Below, in pieces: positions 16,201 to 22,800 of a stretch of 64,000 nucleotides of DNA (positions are counted from its first letter, which is position 1; each line of letters opens with the position of its first letter). The stretch lies in contig OZ257140.1 of assembly GCA_965279165.1 (NCBI GenBank), positions 2,294,001 through 2,358,000 of the forward strand. The letters run 5' to 3'. The stretch comes from JBAYIE01 sp965279165. Lineage in GTDB: Bacteria > Bacteroidota > Bacteroidia > UKL13-3. A program made the position numbers and the translations under genes. The notes beneath the pieces were generated by a model. That model worked only from the letters and a program-made list of their open reading frames with translations, searched no databases and was not told the DNA's origin.

Positions 16201-16809
16201 TATTACAGAGCAGTAGTAACTAGTGGTGTTTGTTCACCAGTAAACAGTAGCGTGGATAGTATCATGGTAAATCCTGCAAGTGTTGGTGGAAGTATATCGG
16301 GCAGTACAACGGTATGTAGCGGAACTAACTCATCCAATTTAATATTAAGCGGATATACAGGAAGTATCGTAAGATGGCAATCATCTACAGTATCCAACTT
16401 CTCATCCAATGTAACCAATATTGAAAATACAACCATTGGATATACAGCAACCAACGTAACAGCAACAACCTATTACAGAGCAATTATTAAGAGTGGCGTT
16501 TGTGATTCGGCATCGAGTGCAAGTGCCACAATAAGTGTTAATCCGGTAAGTGTTGGTGGAACATTTACAGGAGGCAATGTATCGGTATGTACCGGAACAA
16601 ACAGCACTACTTTAACATTAAGTGGACATACAGGAACAATACAATGGCAGAGTTCAACCACATCTGCAACAAGTGGATTTACAAATATTACCGACTCTGT
16701 TTCTGCAAGCTTAAGAGCGAACAACCTAACAACCAAAACATATTACAGAGCAGTAGTAACCAGTGGTGTTTGTTCACCAGTAACAGTAGCGTGGATAGTA
16801 TCATGGTAA
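1..16809 (+). CDS. Giant modular T9SS-secreted surface protein, 5' part (partial at window start, ends at a frameshift)
   Basis: Frame 1 is open from base 1, so the gene begins before the window; the TTG near 796 is an internal Leu codon, not a start. The translation (5602 codons here) is Ser/Thr/Gly-rich and built of beta-sandwich-like modules: about four diverged Ig/PKD-like modules, then 90-residue units with two Cys each (in VCTGTN and GVCDS contexts), two copies of an Ig_7-like cassette, and again 90-residue units. The frame ends at TAA 16807-16809 only because one A is missing at about 16782 relative to all sister repeats (GTAACAG instead of GTAAACAG). The same repeat pattern continues without interruption in frame 3. 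I infer a single cell-surface adhesin or filament protein exported by T9SS; the ligand is unknown. No enzyme domain is visible. Confidence 0.9.
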   Translation, partial: TNTDIATPTNPQSECDADTVGCNNIKTNSGVTVGSANTITAPSSICAASGNPSAFNASTVSGSPVYRWEYSTNGVSNWLAVPNGSSGTTYASEDYNPTTISVTTYYRRKVKISGCTDTIISNIGVIYVGASPTNNTITYNGLATACGAYDPPTIIGSTPTGGTGTYFYQWQSSTVSDFSSSVTTISGATGIDYDPPSISPTTTIYFRRNVTSTSCSTAGNSNIVSITVNASVSNAIVDPTIYEYCVSGNPAVIANESAPGGSPTYLWQSSTDGSSYSTASGTSNTQTYDPPSLSVGTYYYRRQITSGGCTNYSNVVVITVNTDISNTIIAPGTTDFCSTGDASSITGTPTGGGASGNYTIQWQVSTDSTNYNDIVGANSIPYDPPSVSGTRYYRRLITTPTCATVTSNVIKITIHPTSVGGSISGGASVCTGTNSTNLTLSGHTGSIVRWQSSTASDFSTGLTNIANTTTTQTASNLTATTYYRAIIKSGVCDSASSASATVTVNPASVGGTIAGSATVCTGTNSTNLTLSGHTGSIVRWQSSTVSNFSSNVTNIANTTTTHTASNLTATTYYRAIIKSGVCDSISSASATVTVSPASVGGSFSGGHVTVCTGTNSTTLTLSGHTGSIQWQKSTTSATTGFTNITDSISATLRATNLTTKTYYRAVVTSGSCSAANSTTDSIMVSPTSVGGTIAGGASVCTGTNSTNLTLSGHTGSIVRWQSSTASDFSTGLTNIANTTTTQTASNLTATTYYRAIVKSGVCDSASSASATVTVNPASVGGTIAGSATVCTGTNSTNLTLSGHTGSIVRWQSSTVSNFSSNVTNIANTTTTHTASNLTATTYYRAIIKSGVCDSASSASATVTVSPASVGGSFSGGNVSVCTGTNSTTLTLSGHTGSIQWQKSTTSATTGFTNITDSISATLRATNLTTKTYYRAVVTSGSCSAANSTTDSIMVSPTSVGGTIAGGASVCTGTNSTNLTLSGHTGSIVRWQSSTASDFSTGLTNIANTTTTQTASNLTATTYYRAIVKSGVCDSASSASATVTVNPASVGGTIAGSATVCTGTNSTNLTLSGHTGSIVRWQSSTVSNFSSNVTNIANTTTTHTASNLTATTYYRAIIKSGVCDSASSASATVTVSPASVGGSFSGGNVSVCTGTNSTTLTLSGYTGSIQWQKSTTSATTGFSNITDSISATLRATNLTTKTYYRAVVTSGSCSAANSSTDSIMVSPTSVGGTIAGGASVCTGTNSTNLTLSGHTGSIVRWQSSTASDFSTGLTNIANTTTTQTASNLTATTYYRAIVKSGVCDSASSASATVTVNPASVGGTIAGSATVCTGTNSTNLTLSGHTGSIVRWQSSTVSNFSSNVTNIANTTTTHTASNLTATTYYRAIIKSGVCDSASSASATVTVSPASVGGSFSGGNVSVCTGTNSTTLTLSGYTGSIQWQKSTTSATTGFSNITDSISATLRATNLTTKTYYRAVVTSGSCSAANSTTDSIMVSPTSVGGTIAGGASVCTGTNSTNLTLSGHTGSIVRWQSSTASDFSTGLTNIANTTTTQTASNLTATTYYRAIIKSGVCDSISSASATVTVNPASVGGSISGGATVCTGTNSTNLTLSGHTGSIVRWQSSTASDFSTGLTNIANTTTTHTASNLTATTYYRAIIKSGVCDSASSASATVTVSPASVGGSFSGGNVSVCTGTNSTTLTLSGYTGSIQWQKSTTSATTGFSNITDSISATLRATNLTTKTYYRAVVTSGSCSAANSTTDSIMVSPTSVGGSIAGGASVCTGTNSTNLTLSGHTGSIVRWQSSTASDFSTGLTNIVNTTTTQTASNLTATTYYRAIIKSGVCDSISSASATVTVNPASVGGSISGGATVCTGTNSTNLTLSGHTGSIVRWQSSTVSNFSSNVTNIANTTTTHTASNLTATTYYRAIIKSGVCDSASSASATVTVSPASVGGSFSGGNVTVCTGTNSTTLTLSGHTGSIQWQKSTTSATTGFSNITDSISATLRATNLTTKTYYRAVVTSGSCSAANSTTDSIMVSPTSVGGTIAGGASVCTGTNSTNLTLSGHTGSIVRWQSSTASDFSTGLTNIVNTTTTQTASNLTATTYYRAIIKSGVCDSASSASATVTVNPASVGGSISGGATVCTGTNSTNLTLSGHTGSIVRWQSSTVSNFSSNVTNIANTTTTHTASNLTATTYYRAIIKSGVCDSASSASATVTVSPASVGGSFSGGNVSVCTGTNSTTLTLSGYTGSIQWQKSTTSATTGFSNITDSISATLRATNLTTKTYYRAVVTSGSCSAANSTTDSIMVSPTSVGGSIAGGASVCTGTNSTNLTLSGHTGSIVRWQSSTASDFSTGLTNIVNTTTTQTASNLTATTYYRAIIKSGVCDSASSASATVTVNIIPSISTTTPASRCGTGTVVLGATASTGTINWYASSTGGSSLGTGTSFTTPSISSTTKYYIDATASGCTTASRDSVTATVNDIPSISTTTPASRCGTGTVVLGATASTGTINWYASSTGGSSLGTGTSFTTPSISSTTKYYIDATASGCTTASRDSVTATVNNLPSTPTAGVDGSRTGPGSVNISASVSGGETIDWYAASTGGSVLSGGTGTTTFTTPSISTTTIYYAQARNTTTGCVSATRLAVSAIINGTFNAGSIATNQTICSGSTPSTLTSTTGASGGSGTLSYEWQSSTTSSSVGFNSISSTNTSTYSPGALTQTTYFRRVATTTNADSDTSNVVTITVNPASVGGSISGGASVCTGTNSTTLTLSGYTGSIQWQKSTTSATTGFSNITDSISATLRATNLTTKTYYRAVVTSGICASANSIVDSTMVSPASVGGSVSGSATVCTGTNSTNLTLSGHTGSIVRWQSSTASDFSTGLTNIANTTTTQTASNLTATTYYRAIVKSGVCDSISSASATVTVNPASVGGSIAGSASVCTGTNSTNLTLSGHTGSIVRWQSSTASDFSTGLTNIANTTTTHTASNLTATTYYRAIIKSGVCDSISSASATVTVSPASVGGSFSGGNVSVCTGTNSTTLTLSGHTGSIQWQKSTTSATTGFTNITDSISATLRATNLTTKTYYRAVVTSGSCSAANSTTDSIMVSPTSVGGTIAGGASVCTGTNSTNLTLSGHTGSIVRWQSSTASDFSTGLTNIANTTTTQTASNLTATTYYRAIVKSGVCDSISSASATVTVNVIPSISTTTPASRCGTGTVFLGATASTGTINWYASSTGGSSLGTGTSFTTPSISSTTKYYIDATASGCTTASRDSVTATVNDIPSITATTPASRCGTGTVVLGATASTGTINWYASSTGGSSLGTGTSFTTPSISSTTKYYIDATASGCTTASRDSVTATVNNLPSTPTAGVDGSRTGPGSVNISASVSGGETIDWYAASTGGSVLSGGTGTTTFTTPSISTTTIYYAQARNTTTGCVSATRLAVSAIINGTFNAGSIATNQTICSGSTPSTLTSTTGASGGSGTLSYEWQSSTTSSSVGFNSISSTNTSTYSPGALTQTTYFRRVATTTNADSDTSNVVTITVNPASVGGSISGGATVCTGTNSTNLTLSGHTGSIVRWQSSTASDFSTGLTNIVNTTTTQTASNLTATTYYRAIVKSGVCDSISSASATVSVSPASVGGSISGGATVCSGTNSTNLTLSGHTGSIVRWQSSTASDFSSGLTNIENTTIGYTATNVTATTYYRAIIKSGVCDSASSASATISVNPISVGGTFTGGNVSVCTGTNSTTLTLSGHTGTIQWQSSTTSATSGFTNITDSISATLRANNLTTKTYYRAVVTSGVCSPVNSSVDSIMVNPASVGGSISGSATVCSGTNSTNLTLSGHTGSIVRWQSSTASDFSSGLTNIVNTTTTHTATNVTATTYYRAIIKSGVCDSASSASATISVNPVSVGGTFTGGNVSVCTGTNSTTLTLSGHTGTIQWQSSTTSATSGFTNITDSISATLRANNLTTKTYYRAVVTSGVCSPVNSSVDSIMVNPASVGGSISGSTTVCSGTNSSNLILSGYTGSIVRWQSSTVSNFSSNVTNIENTTIGYTATNVTATTYYRAIIKSGVCDSASSASATISVNPVSVGGTFTGGNVSVCTGTNSTTLTLSGHTGTIQWQSSTTSATSGFTNITDSISATLRANNLTTKTYYRAVVTSGVCSPVNSSVDSIMVNPASVGGSISGSTTVCSGTNSTNLTLSGHTGSIVRWQSSTASDFSSGLTNIANTTTTNTATNVTATTYYRAIIKSGVCDSASSASATISVNPVSVGGTFTGGNVSVCTGTNSSTLTLGGHTGTIQWQSSITSATSGFTNITDSVSASLRANNLTTKTYYRAVVTSGVCSPVNSSVDSIMVNPASVGGSISGSTTVCSGTNSSNLILSGYTGSIVRWQSSTASDFSSGLTNIVNTTTTHTASNVTATTYYRAIIKSGVCDSASSASATISVNPISVGGTFTGGNVSVCTGTNSTTLTLSGHTGTIQWQSSITSATSGFTNITDSISATLRANNLTTKTYYRAVVTSGVCSPVNSSVDSIMVNPASVGGSISGSTTVCSGTNSSNLILSGYTGSIVRWQSSTVSNFSSNVTNIENTTIGYTATNVTATTYYRAIIKSGVCDSASSASATISVNPVSVGGTFTGGNVSVCTGTNSTTLTLSGHTGTIQWQSSTTSATSGFTNITDSVSASLRANNLTTKTYYRAVVTSGVCSPVNSSVDSIMISPVSVGGSISGGATVCSGTNSTNLTLSGHTGSIVRWQSSTVSNFSSNVTNIANTTTTQTASNLTATTYYRAIIKSGVCDSASSASATISVNPVSVGGTFTGGNVSVCTGTNSTTLTLSGHTGTIQWQSSTTSATSGFTNITDSISATLRANNLTAKTYYRAVVTSGVCSPVNSSVDSIMVNPASVGGSISGSTTVCSGTNSSNLILSGYTGSIVRWQSSTVSNFSSNVTNIENTTIGYTATNVTATTYYRAIIKSGVCDSASSASATISVNPVSVGGTFTGGNVSVCTGTNSTTLTLSGHTGTIQWQSSTTSATSGFTNITDSVSATLRANNLTTKTYYRAVVTSGVCSPVNSSVDSIMVNPASVGGSISGGATVCSGTNSTNLTLSGHTGSIVRWQSSTVSNFSSNVTNIENTTTTQTASNLTATTYYRAIIKSGVCDSASSASASVSVNPVSVGGTFTGGNVSVCTGTNSTTLTLSGHTGTIQWQSSTTSATSGFTNITDSISATLRANNLTTKTYYRAVVTSGVCSPVNSSVDSIMVNPASVGGSISGSTTVCSGTNSSNLILSGHTGSIVRWQSSTVSNFSSNVTNIDNTTTTQTATNVTATTYYRAIIKSGVCDSASSASATISVNPVSVGGTFTGGNVSVCTGTNSTTLTLSGHTGTLQWQSSTTSATSGFTNITDSISATLRANNLTTKTYYRAVVTSGVCSPVNSSVDSIMVNPASVGGSISGSTTVCSGTNSSNLILSGYTGSIVRWQSSTVSNFSSNVTNIENTTIGYTATNVTATTYYRAIIKSGVCDSASSASATISVNPVSVGGTFTGGNVSVCTGTNSTTLTLSGHTGTIQWQSSTTSATSGFTNITDSVSASLRANNLTTKTYYRAVVTSGVCSPVTVAWIVSW
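1252..7185 (+). repeat. First 270-bp tandem array: 22 units, mainly in an 810-bp three-unit higher-order repeat
   Basis: Units of exactly 270 bp (90 residues) start with SVGG. Three types recur in order: A (TASDFSTGLTNI), A' (mostly TVSNFSSNVTNI) and B (IQWQKSTTSATTGF). The phrase encoding SIMVSP recurs at about 2044, 2854, 3664, 4474, 5284, 6094 and 6904, giving a strict 810-bp period of seven triplets plus one final A unit that is cut short by two codons where the next cassette begins. Each unit has two Cys, likely one disulfide per Ig-like fold. Confidence 0.93.
7186..8220 (+). repeat. Ig_7-like cassette, copy 1
   Basis: Two near-identical 81-residue (243-bp) modules have the pattern SRCGTGTV-TINWYASSTGGSSLGTGTSFTTPSIS split by short turns, typical of the CHU_C-associated Ig-like domain (Pfam Ig_7). 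They are followed by one related WYAASTGG module and one module with YEWQSST and YFRRV motifs. The cassette interrupts the 270-bp arrays and recurs 2382 bp downstream. Confidence 0.85.
8227..9567 (+). repeat. Second 270-bp tandem array: five units
   Basis: Five units in the order B, A, A, B, A lie between the two Ig_7-like cassettes, with the last unit truncated by the following cassette at the same codon as in the first array. The first B unit has a variant C-terminus (GICASANSIVDST) not seen elsewhere. Confidence 0.85.
9568..10602 (+). repeat. Ig_7-like cassette, copy 2
   Basis: Almost base-for-base repeat of 7186-8220 at an offset of 2382 bp. The few differences seen include GTT for ATT at the entry codon, a V-to-F change (GTVFLG) in the first 81-residue module and ITATTP for ISTTTP in the second. 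Confidence 0.88.
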
Positions 16810-19800
16810 ATCCTGCAAGTGTTGGTGGAAGTATATCAGGTAGTGCAACGGTATGTAGTGGAACCAATTCAACCAACTTAACCTTAAGTGGACATACAGG
16901 AAGTATCGTAAGATGGCAATCATCTACAGTATCCAACTTCTCTTCTAACGTAACCAATATTGAAAATACAACCACTACACAAACTGCAAGCAACGTAACA
17001 GCTACTACTTATTATAGAGCAATTATTAAGAGTGGTGTATGTGATTCAGCGTCGAGTGCAAGTGCAAGTGTAAGTGTAAATCCGGTAAGTGTTGGCGGAA
17101 CATTTACAGGAGGCAATGTATCGGTATGTACCGGAACAAACAGCACTACTTTAACATTAAGTGGACATACAGGAACAATACAATGGCAGAGTTCAACCAC
17201 ATCTGCAACAAGTGGATTTACAAATATTACCGATTCAATATCAGCAACCTTAAGAGCGAACAACCTTACAACCAAAACATATTATAGAGCAGTAGTAACT
17301 AGTGGTGTTTGTTCACCAGTAAACAGCAGTGTTGACTCAATCATGATCTCACCTGTATCAGTTGGTGGAAGTATATCAGGTAGCACAACGGTATGTAGCG
17401 GAACCAATTCAACCAACTTAACCTTAAGCGGACATACAGGAAGTATCGTAAGATGGCAATCATCTACAGTATCCAACTTCTCATCCAATGTTACCAATAT
17501 TGATAACACCACAACTACACAAACAGCAACCAACGTAACTGCCACAACATATTATAGAGCAATTATTAAGAGTGGCGTTTGTGATTCGGCATCGAGTGCA
17601 AGTGCCACAATAAGTGTTAATCCGGTAAGTGTTGGTGGAACATTTACAGGAGGCAATGTATCGGTATGTACCGGAACAAACAGCACTACTTTAACATTAA
17701 GTGGACATACAGGAACAATACAATGGCAGAGTTCAACCACATCTGCAACAAGTGGATTTACCAATATTACCGATTCAATATCAGCAACCTTAAGAGCGAA
17801 CAACCTAACAGCCAAAACATATTACAGAGCAGTAGTAACTAGTGGTGTTTGTTCACCAGTAAACAGTAGCGTGGATAGTATCATGGTAAATCCTGCAAGT
17901 GTTGGTGGAAGTATATCGGGCAGTACAACGGTATGTAGTGGAACTAACTCATCCAATTTAATTTTAAGCGGATATACAGGAAGTATCGTAAGATGGCAAT
18001 CATCAACGGTATCCAACTTCTCATCAAATGTTACCAATATTGAAAATACAACCATTGGATATACAGCAACCAACGTAACAGCCACAACCTATTATAGAGC
18101 AATTATTAAGAGTGGTGTTTGTGATTCAGCGTCGAGTGCAAGTGCAACGGTAACGGTAAATCCGGTAAGTGTTGGTGGAACATTTACAGGAGGCAATGTA
18201 TCAGTATGTACCGGAACAAACAGCACTACTTTAACATTAAGTGGACATACAGGAACAATACAATGGCAGAGTTCAACCACATCGGCAACAAGTGGATTTA
18301 CCAATATTACCGATTCAATATCTGCAACCTTAAGAGCGAACAACCTAACAACCAAAACATATTATAGAGCAGTAGTAACTAGTGGTGTTTGTTCACCAGT
18401 AAACAGTAGCGTGGATAGTATCATGGTAAATCCTGCAAGTGTTGGTGGAAGTATATCGGGCAGTGCAACGGTATGTAGCGGAACCAATTCAACAAACTTA
18501 ACCTTAAGCGGACATACAGGAAGTATCGTAAGATGGCAATCATCTACCGCATCAGATTTTAGTAGTGGCTTAACCAATATTGAAAATACAACCATTGGAT
18601 ATACAGCAACTAACGTAACAGCCACAACCTATTATAGAACAATTATTAAGAGTGGTGTATGTGATTCGGCATCGAGTGCAAGTGCCACAATAAGTGTTAA
18701 TCCGATAAGTGTTGGTGGAACATTTACAGGAGGCAATGTATCGGTATGTACCGGAACAAACAGCACTACTTTAACATTAAGTGGACATACAGGAACAATA
18801 CAATGGCAGAGTTCAACCACATCTGCAACAAGTGGATTTACAAATATTACCGATTCAATATCTGCAACACTCAGAGCGAACAACCTTACAACCAAAACAT
18901 ATTATAGAGCAGTAGTAACTAGTGGTGTTTGTTCGCCAGTAAACAGCAGTGTTGACTCAATAATGATCTCACCTGTATCAGTTGGTGGAAGTATATCGGG
19001 AGGAGCAACGGTATGTAGCGGAACCAATTCAACCAACTTAACCTTAAGCGGACATACAGGAAGTATCGTAAGATGGCAATCATCTACAGTATCCAACTTC
19101 TCATCCAATGTTACCAATATTGATAACACCACAACTACACAAACAGCAACCAACGTAACTGCCACAACATATTATAGAGCAATTATAAAGAGTGGTGTTT
19201 GTGATTCGGCATCGAGTGCAAGTGCCACAATAAGTGTTAATCCGGTAAGTGTTGGTGGAACATTTACAGGAGGCAATGTATCGGTATGTACCGGAACAAA
19301 CAGCACTACTTTAACATTAAGTGGACATACAGGAACAATACAATGGCAGAGTTCAACCACATCTGCAACAAGTGGATTTACCAATATTGCCGATTCAATA
19401 TCAGCAACCTTAAGAGCGAACAACCTAACAGCCAAAACATATTACAGAGCAGTAGTAACTAGTGGTGTTTGTTCACCAGTAAATAGTAGCGTGGATAGTA
19501 TCATGGTAAATCCTGCAAGTGTTGGTGGAAGTATATCGGGCAGTACAACGGTATGTAGCGGAACTAACTCATCCAATTTAATTTTAAGCGGACATACAGG
19601 AAGTATCGTAAGATGGCAATCATCTACAGTATCCAACTTCTCTTCTAACGTAACCAATATTGAAAATACAACCACTACACAAACTGCAAGCAACTTAACA
19701 GCCACAACCTATTATAGAGCAATTATTAAGAGTGGTGTTTGTGATTCGGCATCGAGTGCAAGTGCCACAATAAGTGTTAATCCGGTAAGTGTTGGTGGAA

Positions 19801-22800
19801 CATTTACAGGAGGCAATGTATCGGTATGTACCGGAACAAACAGCACTACTTTAACATTAAGTGGACATACAGGAACAATACAATGGCAGAGTTCAACCAC
19901 ATCTGCAACAAGTGGATTTACAAATATTACCGATTCAATATCTGCAACCTTAAGAGCGAACAACCTTACAACCAAAACATATTATAGAGCAGTAGTAACC
20001 AGTGGTGTTTGTTCACCAGTAAATAGTAGCGTGGATAGTATCATGGTAAATCCTGCAAGTGTTGGTGGAAGTATATCGGGCAGTACAACGGTATGTAGCG
20101 GAACTAACTCATCCAATTTAATATTAAGCGGATATACAGGAAGTATCGTAAGATGGCAATCATCTACAGTATCCAACTTCTCTTCTAACGTAACCAATAT
20201 TGAAAATACAACCACTACACAAACTGCAAGCAACGTAACAGCTACTACTTATTATAGAGCAATTATTAAGAGTGGTGTATGTGATTCAGCGTCGAGTGCA
20301 AGTGCAAGTGTAAGTGTAAATCCGGTAAGTGTTGGCGGAACATTTACAGGAGGCAATGTATCGGTATGTACCGGAACAAACAGCACTACTTTAACATTAA
20401 GTGGACATACAGGAACAATACAATGGCAGAGTTCAACCACATCTGCAACAAGTGGATTTACAAATATTACCGATTCAATATCAGCAACCTTAAGAGCGAA
20501 CAACCTTACAACCAAAACATATTATAGAGCAGTAGTAACTAGTGGTGTTTGTTCACCAGTAAACAGCAGTGTTGACTCAATCATGATCTCACCTGTATCA
20601 GTTGGTGGAAGTATATCAGGTAGCACAACGGTATGTAGCGGAACCAATTCAACCAACTTAACCTTAAGCGGACATACAGGAAGTATCGTAAGATGGCAAT
20701 CATCTACAGTATCCAACTTCTCATCCAATGTTACCAATATTGATAACACCACAACTACACAAACAGCAACCAACGTAACTGCCACAACATATTATAGAGC
20801 AATTATAAAGAGTGGTGTTTGTGATTCGGCATCGAGTGCAAGTGCCACAATAAGTGTTAATCCGGTAAGTGTTGGTGGAACATTTACAGGAGGCAATGTA
20901 TCGGTATGTACCGGAACAAACAGCACTACTTTAACATTAAGTGGACATACAGGAACAATACAATGGCAGAGTTCAACCACATCTGCAACAAGTGGATTTA
21001 CCAATATTACCGATTCAATATCAGCAACCTTAAGAGCGAACAACCTAACAGCCAAAACATATTACAGAGCAGTAGTAACTAGTGGTGTTTGTTCACCAGT
21101 AAACAGTAGCGTGGATAGTATCATGGTAAATCCTGCAAGTGTTGGTGGAAGTATATCGGGCAGTACAACGGTATGTAGTGGAACTAACTCATCCAATTTA
21201 ATTTTAAGCGGATATACAGGAAGTATCGTAAGATGGCAATCATCAACGGTATCCAACTTCTCATCAAATGTTACCAATATTGAAAATACAACCATTGGAT
21301 ATACAGCAACCAACGTAACAGCCACAACCTATTATAGAGCAATTATTAAGAGTGGTGTTTGTGATTCAGCGTCGAGTGCAAGTGCAACGGTAACGGTAAA
21401 TCCGGTAAGTGTTGGTGGAACATTTACAGGAGGCAATGTATCAGTATGTACCGGAACAAACAGCACTACTTTAACATTAAGTGGACATACAGGAACAATA
21501 CAATGGCAGAGTTCAACCACATCGGCAACAAGTGGATTTACCAATATTACCGATTCAATATCTGCAACCTTAAGAGCGAACAACCTAACAACCAAAACAT
21601 ATTATAGAGCAGTAGTAACTAGTGGTGTTTGTTCACCAGTAAACAGTAGCGTGGATAGTATCATGGTAAATCCTGCAAGTGTTGGTGGAAGTATATCGGG
21701 CAGTGCAACGGTATGTAGCGGAACCAATTCAACAAACTTAACCTTAAGCGGACATACAGGAAGTATCGTAAGATGGCAATCATCTACCGCATCAGATTTT
21801 AGTAGTGGCTTAACCAATATTGAAAATACAACCATTGGATATACAGCAACTAACGTAACAGCCACAACCTATTATAGAACAATTATTAAGAGTGGTGTAT
21901 GTGATTCGGCATCGAGTGCAAGTGCCACAATAAGTGTTAATCCGATAAGTGTTGGTGGAACATTTACAGGAGGCAATGTATCGGTATGTACCGGAACAAA
22001 CAGCACTACTTTAACATTAAGTGGACATACAGGAACAATACAATGGCAGAGTTCAACCACATCTGCAACAAGTGGATTTACAAATATTACCGATTCAATA
22101 TCTGCAACACTCAGAGCGAACAACCTTACAACCAAAACATATTATAGAGCAGTAGTAACTAGTGGTGTTTGTTCGCCAGTAAACAGCAGTGTTGACTCAA
22201 TAATGATCTCACCTGTATCAGTTGGTGGAAGTATATCGGGAGGAGCAACGGTATGTAGCGGAACCAATTCAACCAACTTAACCTTAAGCGGACATACAGG
22301 AAGTATCGTAAGATGGCAATCATCTACAGTATCCAACTTCTCATCCAATGTTACCAATATTGATAACACCACAACTACACAAACAGCAACCAACGTAACT
22401 GCCACAACATATTATAGAGCAATTATAAAGAGTGGTGTTTGTGATTCGGCATCGAGTGCAAGTGCCACAATAAGTGTTAATCCGGTAAGTGTTGGTGGAA
22501 CATTTACAGGAGGCAATGTATCGGTATGTACCGGAACAAACAGCACTACTTTAACATTAAGTGGACATACAGGAACAATACAATGGCAGAGTTCAACCAC
22601 ATCTGCAACAAGTGGATTTACCAATATTACCGATTCAATATCAGCAACCTTAAGAGCGAACAACCTAACAGCCAAAACATATTACAGAGCAGTAGTAACT
22701 AGTGGTGTTTGTTCACCAGTAAACAGTAGCGTGGATAGTATCATGGTAAATCCTGCAAGTGTTGGTGGAAGTATATCGGGCAGTACAACGGTATGTAGTG

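Noticed and set aside
16587..16781. Start of a separate second giant gene at 16587
   Set aside because: The frame-3 translation before 16782 is a shifted reading of the repeat; repeat protein resumes exactly at the missing A, so this is a frameshift and not a new start.
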